A stretch of 64,000 bases of DNA, taken from assembly GCF_004208525.1 (NCBI RefSeq), contig NZ_SGIT01000001.1, positions 1,860,001 to 1,924,000 on the forward strand. Direction: 5' to 3'. Origin of the DNA: Sphingobacterium corticibacterium. Its GTDB lineage: Bacteria > Bacteroidota > Bacteroidia > Sphingobacteriales > Sphingobacteriaceae. Position 1 is the first letter of the stretch. Every line of letters begins with the position of its first letter. A model generated the notes under the pieces. The model searched no databases, was not told the origin of the DNA, and was given only the letters and a program-made list of their open reading frames with translations. Both the position numbers and the translations under genes were made by a program. Shown in pieces: positions 43,973-53,348 of this stretch.

Positions 43973-45178
43973 TTACCTCCCAAAAGCGAAATAAGCTGTC
44001 AATGCATGCTTCTTCCCTTTCAGCCAATTGGAGACCATCTCCATTCCTGTAATAGAAAAAGTAATACCATTGCCACCAAATCCTAACACGAAATAAGAAT
44101 TTTTAAAATCTGGATGAACACCGATATAAGGTAACCCGTCCTTGGTTTGACCAAAAGTACCTGCCCATGCAAAATCCGTATAAAAAGGGACATGAGGCAA
44201 GTATTTTTCAAATGATTTGCGTAGTTTCTGCCCTTTTTGAGCTATTAATGCATCCCGTTTTGAGGGATTCCGAAATTCCTCATCTTCACCGCCTATAAGC
44301 ATTCTGTCATCATCCGTCGTCCGCATATAATGATAAGGCGCCGCGGTATTCCATAACAATAGATCCTGATAACGTTTACTTTCCTTCGGCATCATCTCCG
44401 AAACGATGGCATACGTACTGATAAGATCAACAAACTTCTCCTTGATCATGGTTGCACTTTCATACCCTACACAGTACACTATCCTTTTACATTTGATTTT
44501 GATTCCCGTCGCTAGAACTATCTCATTATGGCGGGCATGATGTTTTACCATAGCGAGCTCTGTTTTATCGTATACTTCCAGGCCCTTTTTTGTATTATAG
44601 CTTAGAAGCTCGTGAACAAATAAGAAGGCATCTATGCTAGCCCCTTGTTTAGATAATATTCCTCCGTAAGCTTTTTGTAAACTATAGTTTTTGCATATGT
44701 CACTCTCCGTCATCCATTGCACGTCAAACCCCACTTTCTTTCGGGCTTCAAATTCCTGGGTTAGCCACGCCACATCCTTTTTTAATGCTGCAAAATAAAG
44801 TGAATCCTTCTTTATAAAGCCTGCTTTGGATTTTATTTTATGCGCGATTTCGCCCAGTTGGTCTATAGCACGAGAACATGCTTTGTAGCTCGCGACAGCA
44901 CCTTTTGGGCCAACCATTTCAATTAGTTTGTACAAAGGTGTATCAATTTCATATTGGAGCATGGAAGTTGTGGCAGATGAGCTTCCATTTGCAATTTCTC
45001 GCTTATCAATCATCACTGTCCTAAAACCATCCTGTACGCATTGATGGGCAATCAAACTACCCGTTATTCCTCCACCAACAACCAAAACATCACATGAAAT
45101 ATTTTCCTTTAACGATGGGTAACTTTTGATCACACCATTTTTAATTAGCCAGAATGGCTCATTAGATTTTAAGTCCAT
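43973..45178 (-). CDS. FAD-dependent oxidoreductase (DadA/glycine oxidase-like)
   Basis: A 401-residue flavoprotein of the DAO superfamily. The dinucleotide-binding loop is VLVVGGGITGS (GxGxxG at 35-40), with GSSSATTSMLQYE in the active-site region and YFVLGFGGNGITFSI in the C-terminal FAD-contacting motif. Members oxidise amino acids or related amines. The ATG that gives MDLKSNEPFWL was chosen; the upstream frame starts with TTG. There is no membrane or signal segment. Substrate unknown. Confidence 0.9.
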   Translation of the reverse strand: MDLKSNEPFWLIKNGVIKSYPSLKENISCDVLVVGGGITGSLIAHQCVQDGFRTVMIDKREIANGSSSATTSMLQYEIDTPLYKLIEMVGPKGAVASYKACSRAIDQLGEIAHKIKSKAGFIKKDSLYFAALKKDVAWLTQEFEARKKVGFDVQWMTESDICKNYSLQKAYGGILSKQGASIDAFLFVHELLSYNTKKGLEVYDKTELAMVKHHARHNEIVLATGIKIKCKRIVYCVGYESATMIKEKFVDLISTYAIVSEMMPKESKRYQDLLLWNTAAPYHYMRTTDDDRMLIGGEDEEFRNPSKRDALIAQKGQKLRKSFEKYLPHVPFYTDFAWAGTFGQTKDGLPYIGVHPDFKNSYFVLGFGGNGITFSITGMEMVSNWLKGKKHALTAYFAFGR

Positions 45179-45261
45179 TACTATCGATTTATAACCTATA
45201 ACAAAATTATAAATCAATAGTTTGAGGGGTGTTTCTGTACAAATGTTAAGCCGAGTCTAAT

Positions 45262-46014
45262 CTATCCAAACTGACCATGAATATAATTGGCCGTCATTTC
45301 ATTTTCCGGAGATCCAAAAATCTTCTGGGTAGGCCCTTCTTCTTTGATTTCTCCTAGATACAAGAATACGGTTTTGTCTGCTATACGCTGTGCTTGCTGC
45401 ATATTGTGCGTCACAATCACAATGGTATATTTCTTTTTGAGGTATACAATCAATTCTTCAATTTTCAACGTACTGACAGGGTCAAGTGCTGAACAGGGTT
45501 CATCCATAAGAATCACTTCCGGTCTTAAAGCCACAGCTCTGGCAATACATAAACGCTGTTGTTGCCCTCCGGATAGACGCGTGGCAGGCATTTTCAAATC
45601 ATTTTTAACTTCCTCCCATAGAAAAGCTTCCCGCAAGGCTTTCTCCACAATAGATTTGTCACACGGAAGGTTATTGATACGCAATCCATAGGCAATATTC
45701 TCATAGATACTTTTGGGAAAAGGATTCGCTTTCTGAAAAACCATACCGATCCGCTTACGGATTTGTGTAACCGGAACGGATTTGGCGTATAGATCAAGAT
45801 CCTCCAACTGCAGTGTGCCTGTTATTTTGGCATCAGGGGAGAGATCATGCATCCTGTTAAAAGAACGCAGTAAAGTACTCTTTCCACAGCCTGAAGGACC
45901 AATTAGTGCGGTTATTTCATGTTCTACAAATTGAATATCGATATTTTTCAGCACCTCTTTGGCCCCGAAACTTATATTAAGATTTTTAGCAGATAACTTC
46001 GTTTTCATATTCAT
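45262..46014 (-). CDS. pstB: Phosphate ABC transporter ATP-binding protein
   Basis: A 250-residue ATPase of the high-affinity phosphate importer. Walker A is GPSGCGKST (39-47), the signature is LSGGQQQR, Walker B is [13 protein letters not shown], and the switch histidine lies in [11 protein letters not shown]. The family-specific FQKANPFP motif is also present. It is last of the pst unit, starting six bases after pstA. No phoU follows. Confidence 0.97.
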   Translation of the reverse strand: MNMKTKLSAKNLNISFGAKEVLKNIDIQFVEHEITALIGPSGCGKSTLLRSFNRMHDLSPDAKITGTLQLEDLDLYAKSVPVTQIRKRIGMVFQKANPFPKSIYENIAYGLRINNLPCDKSIVEKALREAFLWEEVKNDLKMPATRLSGGQQQRLCIARAVALRPEVILMDEPCSALDPVSTLKIEELIVYLKKKYTIVIVTHNMQQAQRIADKTVFLYLGEIKEEGPTQKIFGSPENEMTANYIHGQFG

Positions 46015-46020
46015 ACTATT

Positions 46021-46884
46021 TTACATCTCCGTTGCATTTTTTCTATACTTAAAACGGATATAGAAGGCTGTTAAATTCATAAAAAACACAACAATAATTA
46101 ATACTAGTGCTGTTCCATAGGCGATAGGCCTTACCTCCTCAATGGATTGATGCTGTGTGGAAAGCATGTAGAGATGATAGGGTAATGCCATAAATTCTTG
46201 GTTCAAATATCCACTAGAGCTATTGATATAGAATGCCGCGCCCGTAAAAAGGATCGGCGCAGTTTCTCCCGCAGCTCGCGACAGCGTAAGTACGACGCCG
46301 GTCAGTATGCCTGGCATAGCAGAAGGCAATACCACATCTTTAATCGTTTCAAATTTTGTTGCACCCACAGCCAATGCAGCTTCGCGCGTACTATTCGGGA
46401 TGCGCATCAACGCTTCCTCCGTCGTAGTAATAATATAAGGTAAGGAAAGCAACCCCAATGTAAGCCCCGCAGCAAGCAACGAGGTTCCCAATTGGAGCGC
46501 CTGCACAAATAAGGCTAATCCAAATAACCCATAAATGATAGACGGAACACCCGAAAGATTACGGATAGAAGCCCGGATTGTCCGTGTTAACCAGTTATCT
46601 TCCGCATATTCGTTGAGATATATAGCACAACACACACCAAACGGAATGGCGAACAACGCCGTAAGAATAGTTAACATGACCGTACCGATAATAGGTGTCA
46701 AAATTCCGCCTTTAGTCATCCCTTCACTAGGAACCTTCGTAACAAAATCCCAAGACAATTGCCCCGCTCCTTTGGAAACAATTTCCCAAATGACAACGAT
46801 CAAAAAGAAGCACACCAAGACGGTGCTTATCAATAATGTCCCCCATTCTATGACGGTGGATAGTTTAGACGATTTAAACAGCAT
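46021..46884 (-). CDS. pstA: Phosphate ABC transporter permease PstA
   Basis: A 287-residue inner-membrane permease with about six helices. The EAA-type loop is visible as STREAALAVGATKFETIKDVVLPSA. It pairs with PstC to form the channel. It overlaps pstC by 11 bases, indicating translational coupling. Confidence 0.96.
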   Translation of the reverse strand: MLFKSSKLSTVIEWGTLLISTVLVCFFLIVVIWEIVSKGAGQLSWDFVTKVPSEGMTKGGILTPIIGTVMLTILTALFAIPFGVCCAIYLNEYAEDNWLTRTIRASIRNLSGVPSIIYGLFGLALFVQALQLGTSLLAAGLTLGLLSLPYIITTTEEALMRIPNSTREAALAVGATKFETIKDVVLPSAMPGILTGVVLTLSRAAGETAPILFTGAAFYINSSSGYLNQEFMALPYHLYMLSTQHQSIEEVRPIAYGTALVLIIVVFFMNLTAFYIRFKYRKNATEM

Positions 46885-47764
46885 GGTATTTCCTAAAACG
46901 GTTAATAAAATATTCGCCCAACATATTCGCGGCCAATGTCATTAAAAATAACACGGTAGCGATAGCGTAAAGGGCAAAATAATGTGTGGTTTGATACGGA
47001 ACCTCTCCCATTTCTATGGCGATTGTTGCTGTCATGGTCTTGACAGAGTCGAACATACTCGTCGGTAAAATAGAGGCATTTCCAGTTGCCATCAAAACGG
47101 TCATGGTCTCCCCAATAGCTCTACCGACACCCAACATGATAGCAGCAATGATGCCCGGTGCAGCTGCCGGAATAATTACTTTACGCAGGGTTTGCCATTT
47201 GGTCGCTCCTACTGCGTAACTTGCTTCTTTGTATGTTTTCGGAACAGCGTGTATAGCGTCTTCCGCTATCGTGATAATGGTAGGCAGCGCCATAACGGCC
47301 AGCAAAATAGCACCATTTAACGCATTCAAACCGTTAGAAAGATCAGCTAAGTTTGCAATACCCGGACTGACGACAACAATGCCTAAGAAACCAATGACAA
47401 CAGAAGGAACTGCCGCCAGCATTTCAATAGCAGGTTTCAACAAATTTTTTACACGTGGCGAGGCGTATTCTGCAATATAAGCAGCCGTACCTATTCCAAG
47501 CGGAATAGCAATCAACATTGCACCAAAGGTTACGATCGTTGTACTCATCACTAAAGGCAACATGCCATACTTTGGAATTGCTGCTGTCGGGCTCCATTCC
47601 ATACCAGTAATGAAGTCTAACGGTTTTACATCCATAAAAAACGAAAAGGAGTTGTAGACCAACATAGCCAAAATCCCCCCTAATAGCGCCAAAACTAAAA
47701 GTCCAGTTCCTTTAAACACTACCTTGAAAAGAATATCTAGGGATAAACGGGTTCTATATTTCAT
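46874..47764 (-). CDS. pstC: Phosphate ABC transporter permease PstC
   Basis: A 296-residue permease with about six membrane helices and the coupling loop YKEASYAVGATKWQTLRKVIIP. Together with PstA it forms the phosphate pore. It overlaps pstS by 11 bases. Confidence 0.96.
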   Translation of the reverse strand: MKYRTRLSLDILFKVVFKGTGLLVLALLGGILAMLVYNSFSFFMDVKPLDFITGMEWSPTAAIPKYGMLPLVMSTTIVTFGAMLIAIPLGIGTAAYIAEYASPRVKNLLKPAIEMLAAVPSVVIGFLGIVVVSPGIANLADLSNGLNALNGAILLAVMALPTIITIAEDAIHAVPKTYKEASYAVGATKWQTLRKVIIPAAAPGIIAAIMLGVGRAIGETMTVLMATGNASILPTSMFDSVKTMTATIAIEMGEVPYQTTHYFALYAIATVLFLMTLAANMLGEYFINRFRKYHAV

Positions 47765-48626
47765 CCTGTTGATTATTTAATATATAATATCCATGATCTT
47801 CGATGAGCTTTCTACCTGTGGCGCTCCTTTCAAATGCAATAAACGGACGAACCTTCTCCCAAGATTCTGCCAATACGAATTGGTATAACGGGCGTTGAAA
47901 AAAATAGATCCGCTGATTAATCGCCTCATCATCTAATGGCGAAATAGCCTTTTCTCCTTCTTTTTCAATGATCTTTAATACTTTGATACCCTGAGACACA
48001 GGGTCGTCAGCGACATAGCCTGCTCCTACATATCCGATTCCTGTCCTATCAGCTTTAACACCCTCGATAATTTGTGCATTCCCGGTCATTTCTTTAGCTG
48101 CATTCGAAAATTCGATAGCCAGCTTCTTCTTGATAAATGAGTGCGTACCTGAACTACTCTGACGGCCATAAATGTTAATCGGATAATTTGCATCAATCAA
48201 TTCGGACCAGTTTGTAATATTACCACTTAAAATTTTGCCTAACACTTCTACCGTTACTTCTTCTATTGGCAGATCTTTGTGAACGACGAAAGCAGTAGCG
48301 TCTTCCGCAAAAATGACGGTCTTGAGCATAATATTTTTTTCGCTGAATTGTCGCTGCTCCTCTTCGGAAAGTGGTCTGGAAGAATTCGCAATATCTGCCT
48401 GCCCGTTTAAAAGAGAGGTTATACCCAGTCCTGATCCACCGCCGGAAATGGCAATACTAAAATTAGGATCTTGTTCCGTGAACTTCTCAGCAAGGTTAAC
48501 CGCAAGATTAACCTCCGTGTCTGAACCTTTCATTTTTATAGCGTTGCTGCCATTACTGCACGAAATACATAGCCCTATGACAACGAACCCTACCAGTGAA
48601 AACAATTTTATTGGCATCTGTTTCAT
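47754..48626 (-). CDS. pstS: Phosphate-binding lipoprotein PstS
   Basis: A 290-residue lipoprotein (signal ending GLCISC, C23) that binds phosphate for the PstCAB importer. The phosphate-contact segments appear as KGSDTEVNLAVNLAEKF, ISGGGSGLGITSL and RQSSSGTHSF. It is first in the minus-strand order pstS-pstC-pstA-pstB. A palindrome lies 25 bases upstream and is the best visible regulatory candidate. No response-regulator or phoU gene is adjacent. Confidence 0.95.
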   Translation of the reverse strand: MKQMPIKLFSLVGFVVIGLCISCSNGSNAIKMKGSDTEVNLAVNLAEKFTEQDPNFSIAISGGGSGLGITSLLNGQADIANSSRPLSEEEQRQFSEKNIMLKTVIFAEDATAFVVHKDLPIEEVTVEVLGKILSGNITNWSELIDANYPINIYGRQSSSGTHSFIKKKLAIEFSNAAKEMTGNAQIIEGVKADRTGIGYVGAGYVADDPVSQGIKVLKIIEKEGEKAISPLDDEAINQRIYFFQRPLYQFVLAESWEKVRPFIAFERSATGRKLIEDHGYYILNNQQDEI

Positions 48627-48650
48627 CGGTACAAAAATGAATAACAGATA

Positions 48651-48665
48651 TTAACAAATTGTTAA
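48651..48665. promoter_or_regulatory. Palindrome upstream of pstS, candidate operator
   Basis: TTAACAAATTGTTAA has perfect 7-bp arms around one base, 25 bp before the pstS ATG. It is a candidate operator or -33/-7 overlapping site for phosphate control. Confidence 0.5.
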
Positions 48666-48786
48666 CTCTATATTACCGTGTTATCTTATTTTGTATTTAA
48701 TGTATAGATTATGTAAAAATTATGTTAAGGATCACTAGTTTTTCGAGGTGCCGGCATAAAAAAGCTATCGTTATATACAATGGTAG

Positions 48787-48975
48787 TTTATTCTTATACG
48801 AAGTCTCTTTAAGTGTATAAAAAAACCGACCTATGTAAATCTTTTGTATGATGAATCAAACAAAAAATTTGCAGAACTTCGTAAAAAACAAAACCTAACC
48901 CTGCTGTATGGGGCAGAGAATGAACAGGTGAATCATGCTGTAGTGCTGGAGAAAGTTCGGCATCAGATGAAATAG
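48787..48975 (+). pseudogene. 3' remnant of a DUF488 (YeaO-like) gene
   Basis: An open frame with no start codon encodes FAELRKKQNLTLLYGAENEQ followed by VNHAVVLEKV and then a stop. This matches the C-terminal half of DUF488/YeaO proteins, which end in KKQxLTLLYxAxNxxxNHAxVL; weaker similarity begins near YVNLLYDES. The N-terminal part of such proteins (the RVLVDRLWPRG region) is missing, and a stop lies just upstream. It is therefore a decayed 3' fragment in the 470-base gap between pstS and rpsL. The first part of this gap (48627-48786) holds the pstS upstream region and nothing else I can name. Confidence 0.75.
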
Positions 48976-49041
48976 AAGACAATCTTGCTTGTGGCAATAA
49001 AATTTTATGTATCAACTATTTAATATTCAAACCAGAATCAT

Positions 49042-49049
49042 TATCTTTG
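49042..49049 (+). promoter_or_regulatory. -7 promoter element of the str operon
   Basis: TATCTTTG fits TAnnTTTG, about 48 bases before rpsL ATG. No good TTG -33 was found. Confidence 0.55.
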
Positions 49050-49097
49050 CGGACTTTAAAAAATTAATTTTAACAAATTAAAAACAAAAACAGGTAA

Positions 49098-49505
49098 ATG
49101 CCTACTATTCAGCAATTAGTTAGAAAAGGTAGAGTAGCTCTGGAAGACAAGAGTAAGTCTCCAGCGTTGGACTCATGTCCACAGCGAAGAGGTGTGTGTA
49201 CGCGTGTATACACGACTACCCCTAAAAAACCAAACTCAGCAATGCGTAAAGTCGCTCGTGTACGTCTTACCAATGGTAAAGAGGTGAATGCTTACATCCC
49301 TGGTGAAGGACACAACTTACAAGAGCACTCTATCGTGTTAATCCGTGGCGGTCGGGTGAAGGACTTACCAGGTGTTCGTTACCACATTATCCGTGGTGCT
49401 TTGGATACTTCTGGTGTTAACGGTCGTAACCAACGTCGTTCTAAATACGGAACTAAGCGTCCTAAACCAGGACAAGCTGCAGCTCCGGCAAAAGGTAAAA
49501 AATAA
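49098..49505 (+). CDS. rpsL: 30S ribosomal protein S12
   Basis: The 135-residue S12 of the decoding centre. It starts [12 protein letters not shown] and contains the conserved [18 protein letters not shown] and [12 protein letters not shown] loops that contact the tRNA-mRNA helix. The lysines in PKKPNSA are unchanged, so no streptomycin-type change is visible. It leads the str operon. Confidence 0.99.
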   Translation: MPTIQQLVRKGRVALEDKSKSPALDSCPQRRGVCTRVYTTTPKKPNSAMRKVARVRLTNGKEVNAYIPGEGHNLQEHSIVLIRGGRVKDLPGVRYHIIRGALDTSGVNGRNQRRSKYGTKRPKPGQAAAPAKGKK

Positions 49506-49524
49506 TTAAACGGAGGAAAAGAAA

Positions 49525-49992
49525 ATGAGAAAATCAAAACCAAAAAAGAGAATCATTTTACCTGATCCAAAGTTTAATGACGTTCAGGTAACACGTTTCG
49601 TAAACAACATGATGGTAGACGGTAAGAAATCTATCGCTTATTCCATCTTTTACGATGCAGTAGAAATAGTAGAACAAAAAACACAAGAGAACGGTTTAGA
49701 GACTTGGAAAAAAGCGTTGAACAACGTAATGCCTGCTGTAGAGGTTAAATCTCGTCGTGTGGGTGGTGCCAACTTCCAAGTTCCTATGGAGGTACGTCCA
49801 GAGCGTAAAATCGCTTTGGGTATGAAATGGTTAATTTCCTACTCTCGCAAACGCGGTGAAAAAACCATGCGTGAAAAACTAGCAGGAGAAATCATTTCCG
49901 CTTCTAAAGGCGAAGGTGCTGCTGTGAAGAAGAAAGAAGATACGCACAAAATGGCAGAAGCAAACAAAGCGTTTTCACACTTCAGATTCTAA
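49525..49992 (+). CDS. rpsG: 30S ribosomal protein S7
   Basis: The 155-residue S7 primary binder of the 16S rRNA 3' domain: [17 protein letters not shown] at the start, and [19 protein letters not shown] clear GGAGG lies before the ATG, 19 bases after rpsL. A hairpin with T-run follows and may reduce read-through into fusA. Confidence 0.99.
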   Translation: MRKSKPKKRIILPDPKFNDVQVTRFVNNMMVDGKKSIAYSIFYDAVEIVEQKTQENGLETWKKALNNVMPAVEVKSRRVGGANFQVPMEVRPERKIALGMKWLISYSRKRGEKTMREKLAGEIISASKGEGAAVKKKEDTHKMAEANKAFSHFRF

Positions 49993-50021
49993 TATCATGA
50001 AATTGATTACACAGCTATAAG

Positions 50022-50066
50022 GGATTACACAGATGGATATTATTGAAGTCTGTGTAATCCTTTTTT
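50022..50066 (+). terminator. Terminator-like hairpin between rpsG and fusA
   Basis: GGATTACACAGA and TCTGTGTAATCC form a perfect 12-bp stem with a 15-base loop, followed by six T's. It lies inside an operon that is normally cotranscribed, so it may be a partial terminator or attenuator. It belongs to a small cluster of GATTACACAG repeats. Confidence 0.75.
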
Positions 50067-50094
50067 GATCTGTGTGATTTCATTTAAAAACAAA

Positions 50095-52218
50095 ATGGCA
50101 AAAGATTTAAGTTTAGTAAGAAATATTGGTATCGCTGCACACATCGATGCTGGTAAAACAACAACAACAGAACGTATTTTATTTTACTCTGGTGTTAACC
50201 ACAAATTAGGAGAAACTCACGAAGGTTCTGCTACAACTGACTGGATGGCACAAGAGCAAGAGCGTGGTATCACGATTACTTCTGCTGCTGTTACTGTATT
50301 CTGGAACTATCGCAACAAGAAATATCAAGTAAACGTTATCGACACGCCTGGCCACGTGGACTTTACCGTAGAGGTAAACCGTTCATTGCGTGTATTGGAT
50401 GGATTGGTATTCTTGTTCTCTGCAGTTGACGGTGTTGAACCACAATCAGAAACGAACTGGCGTTTAGCTGATGGCTATAAAGTACCTCGTATCGGTTTCG
50501 TAAATAAAATGGATCGTTCAGGAGCTGATTTCTTGAAAGTTGTAAAACAAGTAAAAGAAATGTTAGGTTCTGACGCTGTTGCATTGCAATTGCCTATCGG
50601 TGCGGAAGATGATTTCGAAGGTGTAGTTGACTTGATCAACAACCGCGGAATGGTGTGGAACAAAGAAGATAAAGGGATGACCTTTACAGAAGTTCCTATC
50701 CCAGACGATATGGTTGACGAGGTGGCAGAATACCGTGAGAAATTATTGGAGGCTGTCGCTTCTTACGACGAATCATTGATGGAGAAATTCTTCGATGATC
50801 CGAATTCATTGACTGAACGCGAAATCCTTGATGCTTTGCGTAAAGCGGTATTAGATAACGCGATCGTTCCTATGGTATGTGGTTCATCTTTCAAAAATAA
50901 AGGTGTACAAACCATGCTTGATTTGGTGATGGAATTATTACCTTCTCCATTAGATATCGAAGCGGTTAAAGGTACTGACCCGCGCAACGAAAACGAAATC
51001 GAGCGTAAACCATCTGAATCTGAACCTTTCGCAGCTTTAGGATTTAAGATCGCTACCGACCCATTTGTTGGTCGTCTATGCTTTATTCGTGCATACTCCG
51101 GTATATTGGAAGCAGGTTCTTATGTTTTGAACACTCGTTCTGGTAACAGAGAACGTATTTCCCGTATCTTCCAAATGCACGCCAACAAACAAAACCCTAT
51201 CGAGCGTATCAGTGCGGGCGATATCGGTGCCGTAGTTGGTTTTAAAGATATTAAAACAGGTGATACGCTTTGTGATGAAAAGAACCCTATCGTTCTAGAA
51301 TCTATGGTATTCCCTGAGCCTGTAATCGGTTTGGCAATTGAGCCGAAAACACAAGCTGACGTGGATAAATTAGGTATCGCATTAGGTAAACTAGCAGAAG
51401 AAGACCCTACATTCGTTGTAAAATCAGATGAAGAAACTGGTCAAACAGTTATCTCTGGTATGGGTGAGCTTCACTTGGATATTTTGATCGACCGTTTAAG
51501 ACGTGAGTTCAAAGTTGAAGTGAACCAAGGTGCTCCACAGGTGGCTTACAAAGAGTCTATCAACGGAACAACAGAACACCGCGAAGTGTACAAAAAACAA
51601 TCCGGTGGTCGCGGTAAGTTCGCGGACATCAAAGTGGTTGTTTCTCCGGCTGACGAGGACTACGATCTATCAAAATCACCGCTTCAATTCGTAAACGAAA
51701 TCGTGGGTGGTGCTATTCCAAAAGAATACATTCCTTCGGTACAGAAAGGATTTGACGTATCTATGAGTAATGGTGTATTGGCAGGTTATCCACTTTCAGG
51801 CATGAAAGTTCGTTTGATCGATGGTTCCTTCCACGCGGTCGACTCCGACTCGCTATCATTCGAATTGGCGGCGAAAATGGCATACCGTAATGCTTTACCT
51901 AAATGTTCTCCTGTATTGATGGAGCCTATCATGAAGGTCGAAGTATTGACTCCGGAAGAAAACATGGGTGATGTCATGGGTGACTTGAACCGTCGTCGTG
52001 GTCAGATGCAAGGTTTGGATACACGTGGTGGTGCACAAGTTATCAAAGCGCACGTACCTCTTTCGGAGATGTTTGGTTATGTAACGCAATTGCGGACGAT
52101 TACTTCTGGTCGTGCAACTTCTACCATGGAGTTTGACCACTATGCAGAAGCACCTCGTAACGTACAAGACGATGTAATCGCGAAATCTAAAGGTAAGATC
52201 AAATCTATCGAAGACTAA
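50095..52218 (+). CDS. fusA: Elongation factor G
   Basis: The 707-residue translocase GTPase. G1 is [14 protein letters not shown]2 is [10 protein letters not shown] with the T for switch I, G3 is DTPGHVDF, G4 is NKMD and the later domains include [10 protein letters not shown] and RRGQMQGLD. The ATG ([12 protein letters not shown]) is chosen over a 10-codon upstream extension. It belongs with rpsL, rpsG and rpsJ. Confidence 0.98.
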   Translation: MAKDLSLVRNIGIAAHIDAGKTTTTERILFYSGVNHKLGETHEGSATTDWMAQEQERGITITSAAVTVFWNYRNKKYQVNVIDTPGHVDFTVEVNRSLRVLDGLVFLFSAVDGVEPQSETNWRLADGYKVPRIGFVNKMDRSGADFLKVVKQVKEMLGSDAVALQLPIGAEDDFEGVVDLINNRGMVWNKEDKGMTFTEVPIPDDMVDEVAEYREKLLEAVASYDESLMEKFFDDPNSLTEREILDALRKAVLDNAIVPMVCGSSFKNKGVQTMLDLVMELLPSPLDIEAVKGTDPRNENEIERKPSESEPFAALGFKIATDPFVGRLCFIRAYSGILEAGSYVLNTRSGNRERISRIFQMHANKQNPIERISAGDIGAVVGFKDIKTGDTLCDEKNPIVLESMVFPEPVIGLAIEPKTQADVDKLGIALGKLAEEDPTFVVKSDEETGQTVISGMGELHLDILIDRLRREFKVEVNQGAPQVAYKESINGTTEHREVYKKQSGGRGKFADIKVVVSPADEDYDLSKSPLQFVNEIVGGAIPKEYIPSVQKGFDVSMSNGVLAGYPLSGMKVRLIDGSFHAVDSDSLSFELAAKMAYRNALPKCSPVLMEPIMKVEVLTPEENMGDVMGDLNRRRGQMQGLDTRGGAQVIKAHVPLSEMFGYVTQLRTITSGRATSTMEFDHYAEAPRNVQDDVIAKSKGKIKSIED

Positions 52219-52282
52219 GAATAATTTACCGATCACTGGTTGTGAATAGCTCTAATCAGTGGTCATATTTAAATACATAAAA

Positions 52283-52588
52283 ATGAGCCAAAGAATCAGA
52301 ATTAAATTGAAATCTTACGATTACAACTTGGTAGACAAGTCGGCTGAGAAAATCGTAAAAACAGTAAAACCTACAGGTGCAGTTGTCAGCGGTCCTATTC
52401 CACTGCCTACAGAGAAAAAAATCTATACAGTTTTACGTTCACCACACGTTAACAAAAAAGCACGTGAGCAATTCCAATTGTGTGCGTACAAAAGATTGTT
52501 GGATATCTATTCTTCCAACTCTAAAACTGTTGATGCGTTGATGAAACTTGAATTGCCTTCAGGCGTTGAAGTGGAAATCAAAGTGTGA
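52283..52588 (+). CDS. rpsJ: 30S ribosomal protein S10
   Basis: The 101-residue S10 ([18 protein letters not shown]), a 30S head protein that also binds NusB/NusG in transcription antitermination. The loop [20 protein letters not shown] is intact. In many Bacteroidota rpsJ continues into rplC and the S10 operon; here a strong terminator and an opposite-strand gene follow instead. Confidence 0.99.
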   Translation: MSQRIRIKLKSYDYNLVDKSAEKIVKTVKPTGAVVSGPIPLPTEKKIYTVLRSPHVNKKAREQFQLCAYKRLLDIYSSNSKTVDALMKLELPSGVEVEIKV

Positions 52589-52605
52589 TAGATTTCAGTT
52601 AAACA

Positions 52606-52642
52606 AAAATAGGCTGTCCGTTTTGGACAGCCTATTTTTTTT
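52606..52642 (+). terminator. Strong terminator after rpsJ
   Basis: AAAATAGGCTGTCC and GGACAGCCTATTTT form a 14-bp stem with a 5-base loop followed by T's; the symmetric A/T flanks allow it to work in both directions for the converging barrel gene. Confidence 0.95.
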
Positions 52643-52658
52643 GAAATAATTTCCTTTC

Positions 52659-53270
52659 TTAGAATTGATAGCCTACACCAATAGACCATATACGGTTTTT
52701 AACAGCAGCTCCTTCAAGATCTTTCATCATATTAGTCAACCCCAATCCATAACCGACATTAATCAAAAAACCATTGTTCAATTTGTACCCACCTAAAAAA
52801 TTAAGTCCGGCATCAAAAACATTGAGTCCGGCATCATCAAAACTTCCACTTTCACTAATGTTACCAGCAGACGTTTTTACACGAACCCCCAAACCAGCGT
52901 ACGGACCAGCACCAAAAAATAACTTTCCTACCTCTCCGGTCGGAATATAATATACAGCATTTACAGGAATTTCAATATACATTAAGTCTTCCTTTACTTT
53001 CTCATTGACCCCAACAAACTCACCTGATACCGTACCACCTTTGCCTTGAAACGAAACCCCAGGTTGAATACTGAAATTATTCGCCACTGTTATATCTGCA
53101 TAACCAGTCACATAAAATGATGTTCTCGTATCCGATGTAAACGTAATATTTCCACCACTCGCTTTATATTTAGCAAGATTAACGCCGGCTTTCAATCCAT
53201 AAGAAGTTTGCGCAGTAGCAGCGGTTATACCACACAATACAACAGCCACAAATGATAATATTCTCTTCAT
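52659..53270 (-). CDS. PorT-like outer-membrane beta-barrel protein
   Basis: A 203-residue small barrel with a signal peptide (MKRILSFVAVVLCGITAATA) and the family pattern TSYGLKAGVNLAKY at the mature start, then paired strands (YIEIPVNAVYYIPTGEV, LFFGAGPYAGLGV) and an aromatic end (SIGVGYQF). It is a tandem duplicate of the next gene. Small barrels of this kind in Bacteroidota have mostly unknown cargo. Confidence 0.9.
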   Translation of the reverse strand: MKRILSFVAVVLCGITAATAQTSYGLKAGVNLAKYKASGGNITFTSDTRTSFYVTGYADITVANNFSIQPGVSFQGKGGTVSGEFVGVNEKVKEDLMYIEIPVNAVYYIPTGEVGKLFFGAGPYAGLGVRVKTSAGNISESGSFDDAGLNVFDAGLNFLGGYKLNNGFLINVGYGLGLTNMMKDLEGAAVKNRIWSIGVGYQF

Positions 53271-53295
53271 AAATTATAAATTAATAAAAACAAAT

Positions 53296-53327
53296 ATAAC
53301 AAAAAAGGCTATCTTAATGATAGCCTT
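53296..53327 (-). terminator. Terminator for the upstream beta-barrel paralogue
   Basis: AAGGCTATC and GATAGCCTT form a 9-bp stem with a 5-base loop; on the minus strand it is followed by a T-run. Confidence 0.85.
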
Positions 53328-53348
53328 CTTCGAGAATTCTTGTTCCTA

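Noticed and set aside
48809..49015. 68-codon minus-strand frame near rpsL
   Set aside because: It is the antisense of the DUF488 remnant, which shows clear family similarity on the plus strand.
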